Shown: positions 32,211 to 40,454 of the stretch, in pieces
How positions within the stretch are numbered: the stretch's first letter is position 1
Layout: each line of letters opens with the position of its first letter
Assembly (NCBI GenBank): GCA_964621615.1
Contig: CAZUMW010000001.1
Location: 297,353-361,352 of the forward strand
Reading direction: 5' to 3'
DNA from: CAZUMW01 sp964621615
GTDB lineage: Bacteria; Desulfobacterota; WTBG01; CAIYCZ01; CAIRTM01
DNA length: 64,000 nt
Program-made: the position numbers and the translations under genes
The notes under the pieces: model-generated
The model's database searches: none
What the model was told of the DNA's origin: nothing
The model's input: the letters and a program-made list of their open reading frames with translations, nothing else

Positions 32211-32954
32211 ATGATAGATGAGCGTTTGAAAAAGGCAGTTCAGGAAAAAGCGATTAACCGAACGGTTCTGGATGTGCGAATCGGCCTCTGCTATACCGCC
32301 GTTAAGCTCGACAACGGCTCGGTCGGCGTTGGGCTGACGTTCAGGGAGTCCCTTTCGCAGAAGCAGTGCGCCTGCCGCGGCGAGCCGCTTGCCGGCAGAA
32401 GCGCTTCGGACCTTACCGGATACATATTATCGTCTGATTTTATTGAGCGGGCCGTCGGCATTGCTACTGCAAACGCCCTTCTCAACACCCCGGATGCAGA
32501 CGTTGTCGGCGGCGATACGCTCGAGCGCATCAGGCCGGCTGCCGATGATACGGTCGGCATGGTGGGCTACTTCGGCCCGCTGGTCCCGCAGCTTACGGGG
32601 GCAGTGAAAGAGCTGAGGATTTTTGAGCGCAAGGAGGCGCGCGCGCCGGGCGTGCACCCTGCAGAAGAAGCTCCTGCGTTTCTGCGCTCCTGCTCTGTTG
32701 CAATCATTACGGGCACTACGCTCATTAACGGGACTATGGAGCCCCTTCTGGAAGCTGCGGCAGGATGCAGGACGGTCGCGGTTGTGGGAGCCAGCACCCC
32801 CATCGCTCCCGGGGTTTTTGCGGGCTATCCGGTTCACCTGCTTTCGGGAGTGGTGGTTGAGGATCCTGCGGCGGTGCTGCGCATTGTCAGCGAAGGCGGC
32901 GGCATGAAAATATTCAAAAAACATATCAGAAAAGTTAATGCGTATCTTTCCTGA
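32211..32954 (+). CDS. DUF364/DUF4213 putative heavy-metal chelation protein
   Basis: A 247-residue protein with the DUF4213-DUF364 plan: an N-terminal enolase-like region (NGSVGVGLTFRESLSQ) and a C-terminal Rossmann-like region with VGMVGYFGPLVPQL, IITGTTLINGT and VVVGASTPIAPGVF-like segments. The family is associated with molybdenum/nitrogenase-like and metal-handling clusters. AGAGGAG precedes ATG 32211. It ends two bases before the activator gene. Confidence 0.82.
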   Translation: MIDERLKKAVQEKAINRTVLDVRIGLCYTAVKLDNGSVGVGLTFRESLSQKQCACRGEPLAGRSASDLTGYILSSDFIERAVGIATANALLNTPDADVVGGDTLERIRPAADDTVGMVGYFGPLVPQLTGAVKELRIFERKEARAPGVHPAEEAPAFLRSCSVAIITGTTLINGTMEPLLEAAAGCRTVAVVGASTPIAPGVFAGYPVHLLSGVVVEDPAAVLRIVSEGGGMKIFKKHIRKVNAYLS

Positions 32955-32956
32955 TT

Positions 32957-34354
32957 ATGATTTCCCCATCCGACAGCGGCAGCCGCTTTACCTGTAATAA
33001 TCTTTCCGACTGCCTTTCGCAGCGCGATAACTACGAGGCGATATTCAACAGCCTGAACGAGGGCGTTGCCATTGTAAATGCCGATCAGGTTATTACCATG
33101 TGCAATAAGCCCTTTTTCAGAATCACCGGGCTTCGCCGGCAGGACACGATAAACAAAAAGGCGGTTGATGTTTTCTGCCGGCATAAAACCTGCGGTATTA
33201 ACCAGGCTATTATAAAAACATTCAAAACAGGGCGCCCCTGCCGCGACGAGCCCATGCAGATCATGCGCAGGGATAAAACCAAGCTGCCGGCCCTGATTTC
33301 AACATCGGTGCTCAGAAACAAAGCAGGCGATAAAACGGGGATCGTTGTTGTGTTCAGGGATCTGTCTGTTGAGCGTGAGCTTCAGAAGAGGCTTCATGAG
33401 CGCTATCAGTTTCACCGGATTATCGGTAAAAATGAGCAGATGCAGGATATGTATGAGCTTATTGAAGACGTTGCCGACACCGATGCCTACGTGCTTATCA
33501 GCGGTGAAAGCGGAACCGGCAAAGAGCTGGTTGCGCATGCGCTGCACTATCAGAGCCGCCGCTCTGACGGCCCGTTCATAAAGGTGAGCTGTGCCGCTTT
33601 GAGCGAGCCGCTTCTGGAAAGCGAGCTGTTCGGGCACGTGAAGGGCTCTTTTACCGGAGCTCATCAGGATAAGCCGGGCCGCTTTGAGCGCGCTCACAAG
33701 GGTACTATTTTTCTGGACGAGATCGGTGAGGTAGGTCCCGGCGTTCAGGTAAAGCTTTTGCGCGTGCTTCAGGAAAAAGAAATAGAGCGGGTTGGCGATA
33801 CCCGCACAAGAAAGGTTGATGTGCGCGTCATAGCCGCAACGAACAAGAATTTGCGGCAGCTTGTTCGCGAGGGCTCATTCCGTGAGGATCTGTATTACCG
33901 GCTTAAGGTGGTGACAGTAGATCTGCCCCCGCTTAGAAGCCGCAAGGAAGATATACCGCTGCTTGTTGACCATTTTATAAAAAATTTCAATTCGCGCTAT
34001 GGTAAAAATATACGCGGAATATCGCAGGAAGCGCTCAACATGATCATGTGCTACAGCTGGGAGGGCAATGTCCGCGAGCTCGAGCACGCCATCGAGCACG
34101 CATTTGTGAAAGCGCGCAGCGATATTCTGGTGCCGAAAAACTTTCCCTATGAAGTGCGGCAGTTTTTTTATGCGCATGAGCCTGCAGCGCCCGCAAAAAA
34201 AGCGGGAGAGGCTGCTTATGAAGAAGTTGTCCGGGCGCTCAAGGATGCCGGCTGGAACCAGTCAAAGGCCGCGCGCGCTTTGGGCCTTAACCGGACAACC
34301 GTATGGCGCATGATGAAGCGATATAATATTCAGGCGCCTCATCAAGTGAAATAA
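32957..34354 (+). CDS. Sigma-54-dependent transcriptional activator with PAS domain
   Basis: A 465-residue enhancer-binding protein: PAS domain at about 25-140, AAA+ domain with Walker A GESGTGKE (183-190), GSFTGA at 230-235 (the sigma-54 contact loop), Walker B IFLDEI (251-256), and a Fis-type helix-turn-helix at the end (NQSKAARALGLNRTTVWRMM). The PAS domain has three Cys (C74, C79, C95) that could hold a redox-sensing cluster or disulfide. It overlaps nothing but follows DUF364 by two bases. Likely controls the sigma-54 promoters at 20506 and 34555. Confidence 0.93.
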   Translation: MISPSDSGSRFTCNNLSDCLSQRDNYEAIFNSLNEGVAIVNADQVITMCNKPFFRITGLRRQDTINKKAVDVFCRHKTCGINQAIIKTFKTGRPCRDEPMQIMRRDKTKLPALISTSVLRNKAGDKTGIVVVFRDLSVERELQKRLHERYQFHRIIGKNEQMQDMYELIEDVADTDAYVLISGESGTGKELVAHALHYQSRRSDGPFIKVSCAALSEPLLESELFGHVKGSFTGAHQDKPGRFERAHKGTIFLDEIGEVGPGVQVKLLRVLQEKEIERVGDTRTRKVDVRVIAATNKNLRQLVREGSFREDLYYRLKVVTVDLPPLRSRKEDIPLLVDHFIKNFNSRYGKNIRGISQEALNMIMCYSWEGNVRELEHAIEHAFVKARSDILVPKNFPYEVRQFFYAHEPAAPAKKAGEAAYEEVVRALKDAGWNQSKAARALGLNRTTVWRMMKRYNIQAPHQVK

Positions 34355-34382
34355 AAAAGCCGTTGTCATTTTACTGCCTGCT

Positions 34383-34489
34383 TGCTGCAACACATGTGCT
34401 GCACATGCTGCAACAGTAATTTGTAAAGTAAATTCAAATAAATGGTGCTGTGTTCGCTCAATATGTGTTGCAGTATTTGTGCTGCAACA
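34383..34489. promoter_or_regulatory. Cluster of TGCTGCAACA repeats, probable activator sites
   Basis: TGCTGCAACA occurs at 34383-34392 and 34406-34415 as a direct repeat, with an ATGTGCTGCACAT palindrome between them. A perfect inverted repeat, TGTTGCAG-N8-CTGCAACA, lies at 34466-34489. The cluster is 65-170 bases upstream of a strong sigma-54 promoter and directly after the gene for the sigma-54 activator. The half-site TGTTGCA matches the palindromes at 20384. Confidence 0.65.
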
Positions 34490-34554
34490 GGCAACACCCG
34501 GGAGGACGAAACCAAAACAGATTGATTTTTCTTGGTTTTTTTGCTTTTGGTGGC

Positions 34555-34571
34555 TTGGCATGGCGGTTGCA
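34555..34571 (+). promoter_or_regulatory. Sigma-54 promoter for the zinc-finger/thioredoxin unit
   Basis: TTGGCATGGCGGTTGCA: GG at 34557-34558, ten bases, GC at 34569-34570, with near-consensus TGGCAT and perfect TTGCA blocks. The transcription start would be near 34582, about 20 bases before the first gene. Confidence 0.8.
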
Positions 34572-34604
34572 TTTATATCCCTGCAAAAATGCCGGATGTC
34601 GCTT

Positions 34605-34850
34605 ATGAATTGCTCCTATCATCCTGAAAGAAGTGCGATTGCTGTGTGTATGAAATACGGTCGCGGCTATTGTGAAGAGTGCTGTATACGAACAGACCGG
34701 TGTGTATGCTCTGATCCCCACCTGTATTGTAAATACCGGCAGCAGTGTCTTGTGTGGGAATTGTCCCGCACGGCATACAGGCAGCCCCGACAACAATCGA
34801 ATCAGCAAAGAGGCGCTCGCAATGGTACAGGAGTTACGCGCGGAAAATGA
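34605..34850 (+). CDS. B-box-type zinc-finger protein
   Basis: A small 81-residue Cys/His-rich protein. It opens MNCSYHPERSAIAVC, then GYCEECCIRTDRCVCSDPHL and YCKYRQQC, the plan of bacterial B-box-like zinc fingers (C-x2-H ... C-x2-C ...). One expected Cys is replaced by Tyr (Y18 in CMKYGRGYC). GGA at 34594 gives eight-base spacing to ATG 34605; ATG 34596 is an alternative. Its end overlaps the start of the thioredoxin gene. First gene after a sigma-54 promoter. Confidence 0.75.
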   Translation: MNCSYHPERSAIAVCMKYGRGYCEECCIRTDRCVCSDPHLYCKYRQQCLVWELSRTAYRQPRQQSNQQRGARNGTGVTRGK

Positions 34851-35145
34851 ATCATTTACCGACAGGGTTCTTGATTCGGAAAAACCTGTCTTAGTTGATT
34901 TTTATGCCGGCTGGTGCAGACCCTGTCTGGCTATGGTGCCGGTGCTGGAGCGGCTGGAAGAAAAGCTGCAAGGCCGGTGCGATGTGGTAAAAATTGATAT
35001 AGAGGATTATTTTGACCTTGCAGAGGAATTCAACATTACCAGCATACCTGCGCTGCTTTTGTTTAAAGGGGGAAAAAAAGTGAAGCACATAGTCGGTGCG
35101 CTGTCTTTGCAGGAGCTGGAAAACACCATTAATGATGTATTATGA
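34822..35145 (+). CDS. Thioredoxin
   Basis: A 107-residue thioredoxin with the active site WCRPC at 31-35 (the usual WCGPC with Arg for Gly), LVDFYAGWC before it and the cis-Pro segment ITSIPALLLFKGG after. ATG 34822 with upstream AGAGG is preferred over a 50-residue longer reading from 34672 that only re-reads the zinc-finger gene in another frame. It overlaps that gene by 29 bases. A terminator follows. Confidence 0.92.
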   Translation: MVQELRAENESFTDRVLDSEKPVLVDFYAGWCRPCLAMVPVLERLEEKLQGRCDVVKIDIEDYFDLAEEFNITSIPALLLFKGGKKVKHIVGALSLQELENTINDVL

Positions 35146-35188
35146 ACAGCGTGATACTTTTACCTTTGCTATTAAGCGCTGGTGTAAC

Positions 35189-35246
35189 ACAGTGACCGCC
35201 GTGTGGTTTCCTCCAGCCTCCTCCTGCACGGCGGTCGCTGTTTTTT
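35189..35246 (+). terminator. Terminator after the thioredoxin gene
   Basis: ACAGTGACCGCCGTG pairs with CACGGCGGTCGCTGT (one G-T pair) across a pyrimidine-rich loop, followed by TTTTTT. It separates the thioredoxin unit from fdhE. Confidence 0.88.
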
Positions 35247-35295
35247 CTTTGCGCATTTATATGCTGGGTCGGTATAAAACAAAAGGAGCTGTTAC

Positions 35296-36168
35296 GTGCA
35301 GTGCTGTTCGTGCTGTGAAAAAATAACCCGGATTCTTTCGGCGCTGGCAGATGCTGAGGACACGCTCACCGGCAGCACCTGGCTGGTATCCCTGCGTGCG
35401 CCGAAAACAGCAGCATACCGACAGAAACTGATAGACCGGGGGAAGGCCCTTTTTTCTCCTGCACAGGCGGCGGTGAATGAAGCGGCAGCTGAAGCGTATG
35501 CTGCCGGGCTGATCCAAAAGCTTTCGGAGAGCATGCCGGAATATAAAAGCGAATTATTGACGCTCGCCGGCGGTTTGTCCGGCCGGCAGGCGGCAGCGGT
35601 GCTTACCGAGCTGTTGAGCAGCGGCGAAAACAGAGATGGCCATAAAGCCGGCGCCTTTTCTGTTTCGCCCGAGCTGTTGTCGTTTTTTGTGCTGCATTTT
35701 GCCAGGCCATTCAGAAGGGAAGCAGCATACTGTCTGGCTGCCGATCTTGATCTTTCGCGCTGGAATATGGGGCGGTGTCCAGTGTGCGGTCATGCGCCGG
35801 GCATGGGCATCATTGATGATCAAAGCGGTTCAAAAAAGCTGTGGTGCTGTGCATGTGAAACTCTTTGGAATTTTAAGCAGGGTTTCTGTCCGTTCTGTTT
35901 TAATGAAGATAATCGGATGCTGGGGTATTTCACGATGGACGATGATGTCTGTCGTGTTAATGTATGTGATGCGTGCGCCAGCTATTTAAAGACGATAAGA
36001 GCAGATGGATGGCATGAGACGGTGCAGGTTGAAAAAGAATACTTGCTAAGCGCACCCCTCGATGCTGCTGCACACTTACGCGGTTACGGGCCGCCGTCTT
36101 CGCTGAGCATTTTGTGCCGGCGTTGTGCTGCGATTCTGGAGCCGCAACGTGCTGAAGGCTGCATATAA
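35296..36168 (+). CDS. fdhE: FdhE-like formate dehydrogenase accessory protein
   Basis: FdhE helps mature formate dehydrogenases, binding iron in zinc-ribbon-like sites. The 290-residue protein has CPVCGHAPGMGI, CCACETLWNF, CPFCFNEDN and CDACASYL, the paired Cys motifs of the family, in its C-terminal half. It uses a GTG start after AAGGAG. No formate dehydrogenase catalytic gene is in the window; instead the next genes encode a HybA/NrfD pair and a multiheme cytochrome, so it may serve that complex or an unlinked (perhaps selenium-containing) enzyme. Confidence 0.85.
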   Translation: MQCCSCCEKITRILSALADAEDTLTGSTWLVSLRAPKTAAYRQKLIDRGKALFSPAQAAVNEAAAEAYAAGLIQKLSESMPEYKSELLTLAGGLSGRQAAAVLTELLSSGENRDGHKAGAFSVSPELLSFFVLHFARPFRREAAYCLAADLDLSRWNMGRCPVCGHAPGMGIIDDQSGSKKLWCCACETLWNFKQGFCPFCFNEDNRMLGYFTMDDDVCRVNVCDACASYLKTIRADGWHETVQVEKEYLLSAPLDAAAHLRGYGPPSSLSILCRRCAAILEPQRAEGCI

Positions 36169-36191
36169 ATATATAAATTGATTCTTTTTGT

Positions 36192-37187
36192 ATGATTATG
36201 AAAGTCTACGAAACGGTGAAAAAAATTTTTCGGTCAGCAGGAAACGTGTTTTCTGACGGAGCGCGCGGGGCGCTGAGCCGGCGCAGTTTTTTCCGGCTTG
36301 TCGGAATTGCCGGGGCATCCGCTGCCGCCGCGCCGAAGCAGGCGCACGCCTGGGAGTCGCGCGCGCCTGCTGATCCGTATGGATGCCTGGTGGATCTGGT
36401 CCGCTGCACCGGATGCCGCAAGTGCGAGGAAGCCTGCAGCGAGGCCAACAAGCTCCACCCGCAGGATGAGCCGTTTGACACACGCAGCTTTGCTTTCTCA
36501 ACAAAGCGGCGGCCGGATGAAAAGGCCTACACTGTGGTCAACCGCTATTTTCTCCCGGAGCTCGTCGACGACACGGGGCAGCCGGTACCGGTTTTTGTAA
36601 AGGTGCAGTGCATGCACTGCCAGGACCCTGCCTGCGCTTCGGCATGCATTACCGGAGCTCTGACAAAGAAGGAAAACGGCACCGTTCACTATGATCTCAC
36701 AAAATGTATCGGCTGCCGGTACTGCATGGCTGCCTGCCCCTTTGAGATTCCCGCCTATGATTATTGTGATCCGATTGCGCCGCAGGTGCGCAAGTGCACG
36801 TTCTGCTTTGACCGCATTTCCAAAAAAGGCGGTCTGCCCGCCTGTGCGGAAGTCTGTCCGGTAGAGGCCATTACCTTTGGGAAAAGAAATACGCTCCTTG
36901 ACGTTGCAAAAAAACGTATCAGCGAAAACCCCGGCAGCTATGTGAGCAGGATATACGGCGAAAAGGAAGTCGGCGGCACCGGCTGGCTGTATGTTTCTCC
37001 GGTATCCTTTAAAAAGGTCGGGTTTCCGGAGGTGCCGGACCGCCCGCTGCCCAGGCTTCCTGAGACCATTCAGCATGCGCTGTTCAGCTATCTGTGGTCG
37101 CCCATTGTGCTTTTCGGCATATTAAGCGGGATTATGTTTGCATCGGGGAAAAAGCGTACTAAAAAGTCCGGGGAAAACGATGACTGA
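36192..37187 (+). CDS. HybA-like 4Fe-4S electron-transfer subunit, Tat-exported
   Basis: A 331-residue ferredoxin-like subunit. The twin-arginine signal SRRSFFRLVG begins at residue 29, so the protein is exported folded; the 28 residues before it are unusually long. Four cluster motifs follow: CTGCRKCEEAC, CMHCQDPACASAC, CIGCRYCMAACPF and CTFCFDR...CAEVCPVEA. A C-terminal membrane helix (SPIVLFGILSGIMFA) anchors it, as in HybA. It overlaps nrfD by eight bases and should link it to the cytochrome. Confidence 0.9.
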   Translation: MIMKVYETVKKIFRSAGNVFSDGARGALSRRSFFRLVGIAGASAAAAPKQAHAWESRAPADPYGCLVDLVRCTGCRKCEEACSEANKLHPQDEPFDTRSFAFSTKRRPDEKAYTVVNRYFLPELVDDTGQPVPVFVKVQCMHCQDPACASACITGALTKKENGTVHYDLTKCIGCRYCMAACPFEIPAYDYCDPIAPQVRKCTFCFDRISKKGGLPACAEVCPVEAITFGKRNTLLDVAKKRISENPGSYVSRIYGEKEVGGTGWLYVSPVSFKKVGFPEVPDRPLPRLPETIQHALFSYLWSPIVLFGILSGIMFASGKKRTKKSGENDD

Positions 37188-38385
37188 GCACACACATAAA
37201 CCGTTGAGAAAAAAATTCTGGACGCCGGGCGTTATCCTGCTGGCAGCCCTGGCGGCGGCGGGAGCCGTTGCTGCCGTCGCGCGCTTTACGGGAGGGATCG
37301 GCTATGTTTCAAACCTGACCGATACGCGTCCCTGGGGCATATGGATCGGCATCGATGTTGTTTCAGGCGTTGCCCTTGCTGCGGGCGGGTTTACCACGGC
37401 TGCGCTTGTGCACATTTTCGGGCGGCACCGCTACGAGCCGCTTCTGCGGCCGGCGCTTCTCACCGCCATGCTGGGGTACACCTTTGTGGTTCTGGGGCTG
37501 CTTGTCGATATCGGCAGGTCCTGGGCCATATGGAAGCCCATGTTCAATTGGAACCCGGACTCCGTGCTGTTTGAGGTTGCAATGTGCGTGATGCTCTACC
37601 TGACCGTATTGTATATCGAATTTATCCCTGTTGTGGCAGAGCAGTACGCGGGCAGGGTCAGCCTGCCGCGGCCGCTTTCATGGCTTAATGCGCCGCTTTC
37701 ATCTGTTCTGGCATGGGCTGATTCAATTGCCGGGAAGGTGATGTGGGTGTTTATTATCGCAGGGGTTGTGCTGTCGTGCATGCACCAGTCCAGCCTGGGG
37801 TCGCTTATGCTGCTGATGCCCACCAAGCTGCACCCCCTGTGGTACACCCCGATCCTGCCCCTGCTTTTTCTTGCCTCAGCCGTTGCTCTGGGATTTCCGA
37901 TGGTTGTTTTTGAAAACGGCATTGTGAAAAACTCGTTGCACCTGGGTTCTGAAATGCGGCTTCTTGCTCCGCTGACGCGAATCACCACCTGGCTGCTCGG
38001 CATCTATCTTGCCCTGAAGCTGGGAGACATGCTTGTGCGCGGCACCTGGATATATCTTCTTGACGGAACCGTTAAAACCAATTCCTTTCTTGTGGAGATT
38101 GTTTTCGGCGGGGTTGTTCCCTGGCTCATGCTGCTGTCGGGCCGCATACGACGATCCGGCACGGGTCTTTTTACGGCGTCGGCTCTGATCATAGGGGGCG
38201 TTCTGCTGAACCGCATAAACGTGTTTCTTGTGGGGTTTACCCCGGCTATGAGTAAAGAAACCTATTTTCCCGCTGTGGGGGAAATGCTTATTACCATGGG
38301 CCTGATAGCAGCGCTCATGCTGATTTACCGCTTTCTTATCACCTATTTACCGGTTATCCCGGAGACCGAGGAGGAAGCAGCGTGA
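37180..38385 (+). CDS. nrfD: NrfD/HybB-like quinone-interacting membrane subunit
   Basis: A 401-residue polytopic protein of the NrfD/PsrC family with nine to ten helices. RPWGIWIGIDVVSGVALAAGG, LLVDIGRSWAIWKPMF and LHPLWYTPILPLLFL are family segments. It exchanges electrons with quinol on the periplasmic side. ATG 37180 overlaps the HybA stop, and its own end overlaps the GTG of the cytochrome gene by four bases, so the three are translated as a unit. Confidence 0.92.
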   Translation: MTEHTHKPLRKKFWTPGVILLAALAAAGAVAAVARFTGGIGYVSNLTDTRPWGIWIGIDVVSGVALAAGGFTTAALVHIFGRHRYEPLLRPALLTAMLGYTFVVLGLLVDIGRSWAIWKPMFNWNPDSVLFEVAMCVMLYLTVLYIEFIPVVAEQYAGRVSLPRPLSWLNAPLSSVLAWADSIAGKVMWVFIIAGVVLSCMHQSSLGSLMLLMPTKLHPLWYTPILPLLFLASAVALGFPMVVFENGIVKNSLHLGSEMRLLAPLTRITTWLLGIYLALKLGDMLVRGTWIYLLDGTVKTNSFLVEIVFGGVVPWLMLLSGRIRRSGTGLFTASALIIGGVLLNRINVFLVGFTPAMSKETYFPAVGEMLITMGLIAALMLIYRFLITYLPVIPETEEEAA

Positions 38386-40418
38386 TAAAAAAACTGTTAT
38401 TGTTTGCCGCTTTGCTGTGGGGTGTGCCCCCTGTTCCCGGTGCAGCAGCGCCCTGGCAGGCGCCCGAACAGGCGAAAGCCGAAAAACGGGCGCATGAGAA
38501 GGTCGAATTTGTTGAGGAGTATAAAGAGGAAGTCAGCATTCTGAGGTCCGTGCGGCTTCATGAACAGGGGCTGTCCGTAAAGGACATCGAGCACTCCTAC
38601 ACGCTGCTTGACAGCCCCATTATTAAAGAGCGCGAGGATCATTACGGTCCCGTCCGGTTTACGCACGGGCAGCATGCAGCCTCAATCGGAGACTGCTCTG
38701 TGTGCCACCATGTTCGCCCGGAGGACAGCGACATGTCTGAAACCGTGCGGTGCTCAGCCTGTCACCGGGAAGCTTTCCACCCTGAGTATCCTGAGCGCAT
38801 CGGGCTGAAAGCCGCATATCACCTGCAGTGCATGGGGTGCCATGAGCAGCAGAATGCGGGACCCGTCGGTTGCCGGGACTGCCATTTAAACAATGTCCCG
38901 GACCATGAGGAGCTGATCGAGCTGCCCGAAAGCCCCGAGCCGGGTCAGGTAACCAGGGAGTGCCTGCGATGTCACGAAGAGCAGGGGCAGGAGATGCTCG
39001 CCTCGGCCCACTGGCTGTGGAAGGGGCCGTCGCTTTACACTGCACAGCACATAAAGGAGATTCAGCGCGGCAAGGGGACTACCGCGCTGAACAACTACTG
39101 AATAAGCTTCATAAGCAACGAGGCTCGTTGCACAAGCTGTCACGCCGGATACGGATGGAAAGATGATTCGTTCGATTTTACGGACCAAACGAAAATCGAC
39201 TGCCTTGTCTGTCATGATACCACCGGAACCTATAAAAAAGCTCCTACAAAAGCCGGGATGCCGGCAGCAGATGTCGATTTAAAACACGTGGCCGGGCATG
39301 TCGGCCATACGAGCAGGGCCACCTGCGGCGCCTGCCACTTTAAGGGCGGGGGCGGAGACGCCGTCAAGCACGCCGACCTGTCAACGCAGCTGGTAACGCC
39401 GTCGCGTGATTACGATATCCACATGGGCGGCTATGATTTTACCTGTGCGGAATGCCACCGCACGATCAATCACCGCATTGCCGGACGAAGCTCCTCCGTG
39501 CCTGTGGTTGAAGGTGTTGTGGACTGTCAGGATTGCCATACAGAGGCGCCTCATTATAAAAACGATCTGCTGAAGCAGCACCTGAATGAGCACTGCAAAC
39601 ACGTTGCGTGCAACACCTGTCACTCCCCGCTGTATGCAAAGCACAATCCGACCGTTACCTGGTGGGACTGGTCAAAAGCGGGCGACAAGCAGCGGGCCCC
39701 GCAGCAGGATCGCTACGGGATGCCCGATTATCACTGGAAAAAAGGCGAATTTGAACGCAAAGCATTTGCAAAGCCCCATTATGCCTGGCACAACGGATAC
39801 ATGGAGCGCATTTTTGTCGGGGACAGGGTTGACAAGGATGCGCAGGTGATTGAAATTACAACCCCGGTGGGATCTATAAGAGATCCCGGGTCAAAGATTG
39901 CGCCGTTTAAAGTAATGAAGGGCGTCCAGGCTGTCGATGCCGTGCACAGCTACTTCCTCATCCCGCATCTGTTTCCGCGCGATGAAGATGACAAAACGGC
40001 GTACTGGAAAAACCTGGACTGGCAGAAGGCGTTCAGCGCCGGAATGGATGCGGCCGGGCTGGAATACAGCGGCAGCTTTCAGTGGGTGCAGGCGTGGATG
40101 TACTGGCGGGTGGAGCATGAGGTGCTGCCTGCTTCCAAAGCGATCACCTGCGTGCAGTGCCACGCAAGCCTTCAGGATGAAAATGCCTGCTACCGGTGTC
40201 ATCAGGATATCCGGGATGAGGATTTTGATACCATTGTAAACAAGAAAACCGATTTCAGCTATGTGCCGGATGAATATGCGGATAAAACGTTTCGGGAGCA
40301 CGTATCCGATTATATCGATTTTAAAATGCTGGGGTACAAAGGCGATCCCATAGTGCACGGGGGGCGTTTTGAGAAGCTGCCCCGGCCGGAATCGGGAAAA
40401 GAGAAAGGCTTGCGGTGA
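38382..40418 (+). CDS. Selenocysteine-containing multiheme cytochrome c (octaheme tetrathionate reductase family)
   Basis: Read through the TGA at 39099-39101 this is one 678-residue periplasmic cytochrome with 13 CxxCH sites. N-terminal cleavable signal (residues 1-22), then hemes at C105, C124, C150, C164 (a c3-like tetraheme domain), C194, then Sec240, then hemes at C250, C274, C315, C355, C382, C410, C590 and C603. The region around it (CTSCHAGYGWKDDSFDF, CLVCHDTTGTY, CGACHFKGGGGDAVKH) matches octaheme tetrathionate reductase-type enzymes; as I recall, that family has NNFC where this protein has NNY-Sec. Both halves are in the same frame and the heme spacing is conserved across the TGA. 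It likely reduces a sulfur or nitrogen oxide with quinol electrons from NrfD/HybA. Start GTG 38382. Confidence 0.85.
39105..39138 (+). promoter_or_regulatory. Candidate bacterial SECIS element
   Basis: Four bases after the TGA (39099-39101) the mRNA can fold as AGCUU (39105-39109) with AAGCU (39134-39138), an internal loop containing U39112, then GCAACGA (39115-39121) with UCGUUGC (39125-39131), capped by GGC (39122-39124). The apical loop starts with GG and is 20 bases from the UGA. From published bacterial SECIS rules (G in the first loop bases, 16-37 bases from UGA) this fits. The stem is in coding sequence, as expected in bacteria. Confidence 0.8.
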
Positions 40419-40454
40419 TTGCCGGCGGTGCTGCAGATATAAAGGGGAAATGAT

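Noticed and set aside
34672..34821. N-terminal extension of thioredoxin
   Set aside because: These codons re-read the zinc-finger gene in another frame; the thioredoxin fold starts after 34822, where a ribosome site is present.
39099..39101. TGA as a simple nonsense mutation
   Set aside because: No decay is seen downstream, heme motifs are all intact, and a SECIS-like hairpin follows at the correct distance.
39258..40418. Separate downstream cytochrome gene starting at ATG 39258
   Set aside because: It would begin without a signal peptide or ribosome site and lose two heme motifs (C250, C274) that are in frame before it; a read-through selenoprotein explains the data better.
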